Shown: piece by piece, positions 56,904 through 64,000 of the stretch | Position numbering within the stretch: the stretch's first letter is position 1 | Layout of the letters: every line of letters begins with the position of its first letter | Assembly: GCA_015680685.1 (NCBI GenBank) | Contig: MNCI01003080.1 | Coordinates: 1-64,000, forward strand | Direction of reading: 5' to 3' | Source of the DNA: Gnetum montanum | Lineage: Eukaryota; Streptophyta; Gnetopsida; Gnetales; Gnetaceae | Length of the DNA: 64,000 nt | Notes under the pieces: model-generated | What the model saw: only the letters and a program-made list of their open reading frames with translations | The model's database searches: none | Told to the model about the DNA's origin: nothing | Program-made: the position numbers and the translations under genes

Positions 56904-59090
56904 ATGGCAAGACTTATTATTTTGGCGTTTATGGGAATTATCATTGCCCACCAGAACTTCCTCCTGAATTGTGCTGCACCGATCAATGGAATCTGCAGCA
57001 AAAACAGGAAGAAAGATCCTCTTCTTCATCCAGTTATCATTGTGCCAGGACTGGGAGGAAACCAGATTGAAGCAAGGCTAACTTCTGCTTATAAGTCTAC
57101 TGGTCTGATTTGCAGAAGGTGGTTCTGGGAGAGAACATGGTTCACAATCTGGTTCGATTTTTCCATCATAATTCCTCCCTTTACTCGCTGCTTTGCTGAC
57201 AGAATGAAGCTCGTTTATGATCCCCAGAAAGATCAGTACTCAAATGTTCCAGGAGTTGAGACCAGGGTTCCCTATTTTGGCTCCACCAGAGGAATGCAAT
57301 TTCTTGATAATGGTATCACGTAAGTAAAAACATTAGCGGGTTAAAAAAATAATCTTGAAACTGGTTTTGATTTTAATTTTTCTTAAAATTGCTGGGTTGC
57401 TAAGGTTACTGGTTGCTTTTTAGTTTTTTACATGCTAAATGGGTTGGATAGACATCTAATTTCATGTACAAAGTCACAATGAGGATTACAATGAGATAGA
57501 GGCAATCTAACTTGGATTTACAGTTTTTGAGATATGTTATAGTTTGAGTCTCCTAATCTTCTTTACTTCAACTATATTTACTCTCTGAAAACAATAGCAT
57601 GAGAGAATCAGCTACCAGTGGTGACTGTCACCTGGTTTCTGTTTCCCCCTTTTTAAGAATCACATTACAGGGAGATATTTAGATGTTAAGTGTTACAATA
57701 CGAAAATAATGTTACATTTTACAACCAGAGAGTTGAAATTAGCATGGAAATTTTCAAATTTTGCATTATTGACAAATTAAGGATCTATGAAAGAGGTTAG
57801 ACAGTGTTAGACTCCCAAGTAATAACTTATTTTTATAAACTAATGGATTAGGACCCTCACACGGGAATGTAATTATTGATTTTAATTATCAATGTAATAA
57901 ATTACCTGATTAAATTAATAAGAACCGTCTTCTGTTTCAGTTTTAATTATTACAGTTTTATGATAAGATGTTTAAAAGATCATCACTGAGTCTCAATGCT
58001 CATGGTGTCCACCAAAAGTTTAACCTTTCAAAGTAGTTGCACTCAGGCTCAAATCCATGTCTTTTTACTTGAGGAAAAGACACCTGAACATGTTTGATTG
58101 TCTAAATCTTAAAATAAACAATATCCATGAATTCCTTTTTTAAAAATGAAATCTCAGCTTCTGGAACCATTATGATGCACATGCAGGTGTGTGGTGTCAT
58201 ACATGTCTTTGATGGTAAAAACCTTGGAGGATGAAGGATATGTTGATTCTGAATCTCTGTATGGAGCCCCATATGACTACCGTTATGGGCCTGACAAAGA
58301 AGCCACCTCTGTAAGCTCCAAGTTTCTGCAGAACCTGAAAAAGCTGGTGGAGGAAGCTTATGCCAGGAACCAGAACAGAGCAGTAATTTTTGTTACACAC
58401 AGTCTTGGTGGGATGTGGGTACACCATTTTCTGAATCTGCAAACCCCAGCATGGAAGCAGCAGTACATAAAGCACTTTGTGGCCATTGCAACACCATGGG
58501 CAGGAATGGTACAAGAAGTGAGGACATTTGCCTCAGGCTATAATCTTGGGATCCCTACTGTGGATCCATTGGCTGTCAGGGACGCACAGAGAAGCTGGTT
58601 AACCAATCTCTGGCTTCTGCCAATGCCTGAATTTTTTGGAAATAGAACATTGGTGACCAGGGAACAGAAAACCTACAATGCAACAAATATGGCGGAGTTT
58701 CTGGAGGATATAGGATTCATGGAAGGAGTTAAACCTTACCTAACCAGGATTAGGCCATTAACCATGCATCTGGAAGCACCCAGAGTGCCTTTGACAGTGA
58801 TCCATGGAAGTGGGGTGAAAACCCCTGATGTCCTTATGTATGGTAAATGTGGGTTTGATCAGCAGCCCCAGATAATTGAAGGTGATGGGGATGGAACTGT
58901 GAATTTGTTGAGCTTGACTGCAGTTGTTCCCCAGTGGTCTGCAACACAGGGCCAGCCAGCAGTGAAAGTTATCAGGCTCCAAAAATGCTCTCATGAAGGG
59001 ATTCTCATGGATCCTGAGGCTGTTAAGGTTATTGTCAAGGAAATTCTGAATGTGGGATCCAGATCTCAGTTTGTTGAATTGTTTAAGTAG
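56904..59090 (+). CDS. Lecithin-cholesterol acyltransferase-like lipase (LCAT family), two exons
   Basis: Exons 56904-57319 and 58187-59090 join in frame (GT donor at 57320, AG acceptor ending 58186) to 439 codons and a TAG stop. The start ATG at 56904 is chosen because it begins a hydrophobic signal-like segment (residues 3-20) and has A at -3 and G at +4. Family marks: VIIVPGLGGNQIEARL (44-59), GAPYDYR (165-171), nucleophile Ser211 in THSLGG, Asp374 in GDGDGTV, His408 in CSHEG, in correct order and spacing. LCAT/phospholipase enzymes move or release fatty acyl chains from phospholipids; plant members of this length are usually called LCAT-like 1. The substrate cannot be told. It appears intact and is the only host gene here. 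Confidence 0.92.
57320..58186 (+). other. Intron of the LCAT-like gene
   Basis: 867 bp, GTAAGT donor and ATGCAG acceptor, AT-rich. It splits a Thr codon (AC|G). No element or open frame was seen inside. Confidence 0.9.
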
Positions 59091-59838
59091 CCAAATGGTT
59101 TATGATGAGCAGTCCCAACTGGGTTACTGTTTACCATGAAAATCCTACAAGCTCACCTTTGTGGATGCATGTCTGTTTGCAAAAGAGAGACTCTAGGTCT
59201 GACAGGAAAAGCGACCATCAGAAGTAAACAGTGAAGGCATAAGGGTGTACCATCATTAATTTTTACTTATATATGATAACTTTGAAAAAATGAAAAAAAA
59301 AAAAAAAGACTTCTCGTAGGGCTTCATATAACTTGTTCTCATACGGTCTTTCTATTAATTCCCTTGCAAAATATTTGCAAATCATCAGTTCCTAAATGGT
59401 GCACAAAACTTCCTTCTCGTTCCAACAACAAAATAACTAGTCTAGCTTAGTCCCTAGGAAATTCTTTTTAATATGGACTAATGTCAAAATGCATTTGGCC
59501 ATTGTCTACCTTTATTTTCAAGGAAATGAGTATGATGCATGGGTGAAAACTATCCATCTTACAAATCCTTTGTTGGGAGACAGACGTGTTCTGCGACATA
59601 GATTATGGCTTTATCATATGGTCCTCTTTCACTGTTCTAAGAGCTATATCATTAAAGTAAGTATTTCAAAATTTCTTTTATAATGACTAATATCAAATGC
59701 ATTTTGGAAATTTCATTAAGATTGAGCACTCTTGAAATATCAAGATACACCAATATAATAATAACTAAAATATAGTTGAAATAATAAAATTTTTAAATAT
59801 TTAAGTGTTAGTGATGGGTCCCAATATTGTGTACCCAA
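59091..59838. other. 3' untranslated and intergenic sequence after the lipase gene
   Basis: An A-rich run at 59286-59306 and nearby AATAA-like signals may mark the 3' end of the transcript. Two imperfect copies of GACTAAT(G/A)TCAAA(A)TGCATTT lie at 59475-59498 and 59684-59706, about 210 bases apart; their meaning is unclear. Confidence 0.5.
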
Positions 59839-60625
59839 TGATGAGTGGCGAGGTACCCCTACACTCAACCATACGAATACGAGCGTTACACGTGCGATCC
59901 GATGGAACTCTGCAAACTAAGTGCCTACACGCCTTATGGAACACCTAAGGTTAATCAATCGTTGTCCTCCCAAGCTTACTTGTATTTGTCACGATTGTAT
60001 GGTTAAGTAAGCTTGAGGCATGTGATTTTTATATCTTTTATGTTTTTATCGCCTATGATAAGAGGGAAAACGGTGAAGAGACTAAGTAACTAACTTTAAC
60101 TAACTAAGCCTTAATCATCCTAGCATCAGTATCCCTTCCCACTTGTCGTTTCACACCCTAAACCAATGCAACGCTGCTGGGATTACCAAACGCTATTCGT
60201 TACTGGGATTACCAAGTGTAATGCACATGCTCGAAGCGGTCGTACTGAATGCACTTAACTATGAGAGTTGAGGGTTGAGAGAGATTAAGTCCTTAAGAAA
60301 GCATTTAAACAATTAACAATAATTAAAGTCCTATTTAGCTTAGTCCATGCACTGCAAGGTTTATCCAAAAGTTCGTCTTTATTGCCGTACACAATTGTGT
60401 GCTCAGGTACAGAATTGCTCGAATAAAGATCCATTCACTTTGGGACTCCTACTGTGGGCACATGGAAATTATTTTAACTTTGGAATAGAAAAATGGCAAG
60501 AGTTTGGCTAAGGTCTAGATCTAGATGGAGAAACAAGTGAGAGCCGCCTCTCATTTATAGAATTGATGACGCGCTGCAATATCACGTACACGATATCGCA
60601 GCCTATGCGATATCACGTCCCATCA
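59839..60625 (-). repeat. E7 3' LTR
   Basis: 787 bp, TGATGAGTGGCGAGG to CACGTCCCATCA. TATA-like TATAAATG at 60552-60559 (minus) with GATATC palindromes at 60575-60620. Read-out on the minus strand would run toward the 3' end of the LCAT-like gene. Confidence 0.92.
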
Positions 60626-60636
60626 TACCCCCATGA
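60626..60636 (-). promoter_or_regulatory. E7 polypurine tract
   Basis: Minus strand TCATGGGGGTA abutting the 3' LTR. Confidence 0.85.
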
Positions 60637-62559
60637 CTGAATAAAAATTTGTCCTCGAGTTCCTTACAAAATCTTGGGAAGATATGAGATTATTGACTTG
60701 AATGGAACTAATGGTGAATGGAATAACATGTGAACAGATCATCATTACAGAACATGAAAAAACTGGTGTTCACGACAATAGAGTGAACACTTTATACATT
60801 TGACATTAGGCCTTATTTGGTAGTTGAGAGAGAAGAGAGAAGAGAGAAGAAGTCTGCTGCTGCTACTGCTAAGATTGCGCCTTTCGTTGTCCATCCATAA
60901 GTGCACCATCGATCTTGCTCCTTGCATAACTACTTCAGCACCGATCCATTCCAAGTGTTCCCTCCAGGTCCAGTCTATTGTTGTATGATTTCCATCTGCA
61001 CATACAACACAGTCTTATATTAGCAAGGGTAAATGAATCACAATGCAGTTGATACCTTGCTTCGATGAAAGGTCCATTGGCTGAGTTGTGATATGGCTAA
61101 TTGCGAATTCTTGAGATATAATATTGGTGACTATCGAAGGTGCAGGGGCTAGGAGAAAATCGAAAAAATTGGACCAGGACCCCCATGACTAATCGTGAAC
61201 CTCCAGTAGCGAGAGAATGGAAAAAGATAAGGAATAAGAAGGATGAAGAAAAAGAGATAATTGTAACGTCGATGAAATGGATGTCAAGATGGAAATGAAC
61301 AAAATAGAGTTGATTGCAAAAATGTTAAGGGAAAGAATTTAATTGGTGCACCAAATAGGAATGCCAGTGGGTCCTCCCAAAAGCAGGCTCATGCCTTTAG
61401 TGCCCTGACAACCCCACATTCAAAGAGTCCGTAGGCTCTGGGAATGTCATGTAGAACAAGAATTAAAGTCTTAACCACAAGAATTTGCCTAAAAGAAAAC
61501 AATGCGTCAACCAAAATATACACTAATGATACAACCAACAATGAGGTGATAAATGGGAAAAAGAAGGATGGAGAGAAGAGAATGGAATGGAATCTCAAGA
61601 ACAAGGTAGTGTACAGCCCCTTGTGTATTTAATGATTAATGTAACTTAGTAGATCCCATTCCGAGTCTGGCCTCAAACAAACCACATCCAGTGACTTCGC
61701 ATTAATGCATTCGGCCAATGCATCCACTTGAAGTAATAAGAATGCCTTCACCCAAGAGCCACCACCATTCTGACGAAATGAAGGAGGGGAGAATAGGAAG
61801 CGAGAAGGACCTTAGTTAGAGGGAACATGTTTATTTTAGTTCCATAACTAGTGCTTGTAGCCCAAATGATTATTTCGTCTCAGGGGTGTGCTTTGAATTC
61901 TCACTGTGTTTTTTTTTTTGCGTGAGAACCACACCATGCAAAGACTTATTATTTTTATTTACTCAGCGTCCTAATAATATGACAATCGTTGGAACGATAA
62001 GAAAACTCAAGAAGAAAACATCCAAGAACCCAAGAGAATGGCCAACACAAATGCATCAAGTTCCCTTGAAGCCACACCCTTTTCAATCTTTGAGTCCTTC
62101 CTTAGTTTGAGAAATACCCAGTCACCAATTCGTTGATAGTTCTTATTATTTTGAAGAAAGGGATTGTAAAATTCCAAGCCAAGAGAGATCATAGAGATTT
62201 ATGGATGCATGGATGATGTGGACTCATTGCTTGCTATATCAAAAGAACCATACCTTAGTATCAACATCGTAACTTAAAGGTAAAAACCAAACATTAGCAA
62301 CCAATAGAAAATAGTTCATACCATCATTAAGAGAACTTATTGGGTGAAAAACTGAACAAAATGAATAAGACACACTCATACACACACAAATAAAAGAAAA
62401 AGTATAAACGATGTTGTAAAAAAAAAACAAGAAAAGTTAAAGAAATTTGTAAAACAAAAATGTGCAAAACAAAAACTTAAAAAGAACTGAGGGCCTCAAT
62501 TGATTAGCACAGGTGGACATCTCCTCCATGACTGAATTGAAAGGGAGAGATTTGAAATA
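60637..62559 (-). other. E7 3' non-coding region
   Basis: About 1.9 kb without coding. HP2 arms are TGCCAG (61362-61367) and CTGACA (61405-61410), five of six pairs. HP1 is at 61885-61935. A-rich AAAACAAAAATGTGCAAAAC repeats lie near 62410-62480. Confidence 0.7.
61885..61935 (-). other. Hairpin HP1, E7 copy
   Basis: Outer GGTGTG (61885-61890) with CACACC (61930-61935). Inner TTCTCAC (61898-61904) with GTGAGAA (61922-61928), all perfect. The loop is mostly T. Confidence 0.65.
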
Positions 62560-64000
62560 ATGAGCAAGGTCGTCTGCTATCAGAGGTGTAATTTGCATTG
62601 GCTGTTCTTAGTTCATGGAAGGGCTTTGTTTGTTGCACATTGACCAGTAATCTCTTATCAGGGCTTTCAGCCTTGTATATTGTCATGGCTCCTGAGGGGA
62701 AGGTTGTATGAATAATGTAAGGTCCTTCCCACAATGTTTGAAATTTTGTGCATTGTGGTACATGCATGGGGTTCCAATAAAGGACCTTATCCCTTGGTTA
62801 GTTCTTAACCTTTCGAATTCTTAAGTCATGACGTTGCTTGTTATGTGCCTTGTGTAACTCGTTTGATGACAGGGCAACCAATCGATTCTCGTCTAGTACA
62901 TTTAAAGTTGCCAATCTTTGTTTTTGTGCTAAATCAAGGTCAAGGTGGAGGTCACATGCCATGGACAGTGTACGGAGCTCGGTTTGAATTGGAAGCTTTA
63001 GAATTTTTCCGTACACTAACTCATAGGGAGAGTAGCCTATAGGGAGTTTCCAAGTGGAGCGGTATGCCTAGAGAGCATCATTCAGTTTAGTGCTCCAATC
63101 TCGCCTATATTTGCTAATTGTCCTTGTTAATATTTTATTAATCTCCTGATTAGTGACCTCGGCTTGGCCATTAGCTTGGGGGTGATAAGGTGTAGTCAAT
63201 TTATGTTCAACCCCTACGCGTTGCATCAATTTTCGAAGGGTTGCACCCGTGAAATGCATTCCGTTATTCGAGATAAGTGCATGTAGCACACCAAACCTGT
63301 TTACGACTTGTTGTTATACAAATCATGCAGCTGTAGACGATGTGTAGTCTGTTACAGCAGTTGCTTCGGCCCTTTTTGTTAGATAGTCAACAACAACAAT
63401 GATATAAGCTTTTCCATTGGACATTGGTGTAATGGGCCCCATAAAGTTTATTCCCCAAATGTCAAAGGGTTCCAAAGGTTGAATCCATTGTTGTGGATCC
63501 TCCATTTTGGCAGTTATTCCACCATCACGTTGACAACGCTCATAGGATTAGACAAAATGGTGGGCATCCCAAAACAATGTTGGCCAGTAATATCCTGCAA
63601 GCAGGATTTTGATGGCCATTCATCTCCCTGCATAATGACCCCCACAAGGGCCCTCATGAGCGTCCTGGCGAAGTCTTAGTTGGTCCACATCGGGTACATA
63701 CCATCGAATCAAGCTATCAGGATAGACTTTGTAAAGTTGTCCTCTGATCTCCATGAAGTACTTGGTTTTGTGAAGAAACTGTTGCTTCTTCCTAAAGTCC
63801 AACCCCTGTGGTGTTTGTAGGAAAGGAGATAGGTGAGAATGCTACTATACCAATTTGTGCCCATGGGTTGGTTATTCACTACACCAACAAAGAGGGTTTC
63901 ATCAGGAAAATGATTAGATATGGCATATTCGTCCTCTTTGCTGTCCCAGTGCAATCGAGATCTGCAACTATGTTCTTGGTGCCCTTTCGATCTACTATCG
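62560..64000 (-). pseudogene. E7 pol: integrase and preceding region
   Basis: Minus strand. From the window edge: DRKGT-like end of RNaseH, linker MHWDSKEDEYAISNHFPDET (63709-63954), HHCC zone (RLRQDAHEGPCGGHYAGR, 63620-63802) and core. WGINFMGP shows the first catalytic Asp as Asn, and ISNNGMHF shows the second as Asn. GQAEVTN keeps Glu. The C-terminal region is KFQTLWEGPYIIHTTFPSG and LLVNVQQTKPFHE, ending GGDVHLC (62504-62767). Frame changes separate the pieces. Confidence 0.88.

Larger units (their letters stand above)
59834..64000 (-). mobile_element. E7: 3' half of a Ty3/gypsy element, runs off the window
   Basis: Starts at 59839, preceded by CCCAA (59834-59838) as presumed target duplication. 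It has 3' LTR, PPT, 3' non-coding region and integrase, and reaches the RNaseH-integrase junction at the window end. It is closest to E5 in every part. Confidence 0.9.

Noticed and set aside
58191-59090. Exon 2 as an independent single-exon gene
   Set aside because: It lacks the N-terminal GLGG region; splicing with 56904-57319 gives a full-length family member in frame.

Overview
The window is plant nuclear DNA from a large, repeat-rich genome. It holds one host gene, a two-exon lecithin-cholesterol acyltransferase-like lipase at 56904-59090. Almost everything else is a stack of old Ty3/gypsy LTR retrotransposons. The species cannot be told from the sequence. A conifer or another giant-genome seed plant would fit the element density, but that is a guess.

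The retroelements belong to one related group. They use a primer-binding site complementary to tRNA-Asp, end in TGATG...CATCA, lie beside a GGGGG polypurine tract, code gag-PR-RT-RNaseH-IN without a visible chromodomain, and share an RT active site VFMDDFS. Together these point to the Athila/Tat branch. Names used here: E1 (1-11623, + strand, 5' part outside the window); E2 (4179-10946, in the 3' LTR of E1); E3 (11624-55968, oldest host); E4 (15886-52110, in E3 gag); E5 (22889-35736, in E4 integrase); E6 (41272-51318, in E4 5' LTR); E7 (59839-window end). E2 to E7 are on the minus strand. Three solo LTRs sit inside them: S1 (1704-3076), S2 (26126-29080, a different and very long LTR) and S3 (54462-55346). 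Seven insertions have both 5-bp target-site duplications visible, so the nesting order (E3 > E4 > E5 > S2, four levels) is read directly.

E4, E5 and E6 carry degraded gag-pol. E7 shows the integrase end of pol before the window stops. E1, E2 and E3 lack RT, RNaseH and the integrase core but keep LTRs, PBS or PPT and gag or protease, so they look like non-autonomous gag-type derivatives. E4 alone keeps a further degraded reading frame (17050-19890) between integrase and the 3' LTR, in the position of the env-like ORF of Athila elements. No element looks functional: all four visible integrases have lost at least one catalytic acidic residue.

The most interesting unexplained structure is in the ~1.8-kb non-coding stretch between integrase and 3' LTR. 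Two hairpins recur there in nearly every element with compensatory base changes. In E4 a second copy of the LTR promoter module stands upstream of the env-position frame. Four single-N positions mark assembly joins with duplicated or missing sequence. No CRISPR array, tRNA, rRNA or bacterial-type system was seen.
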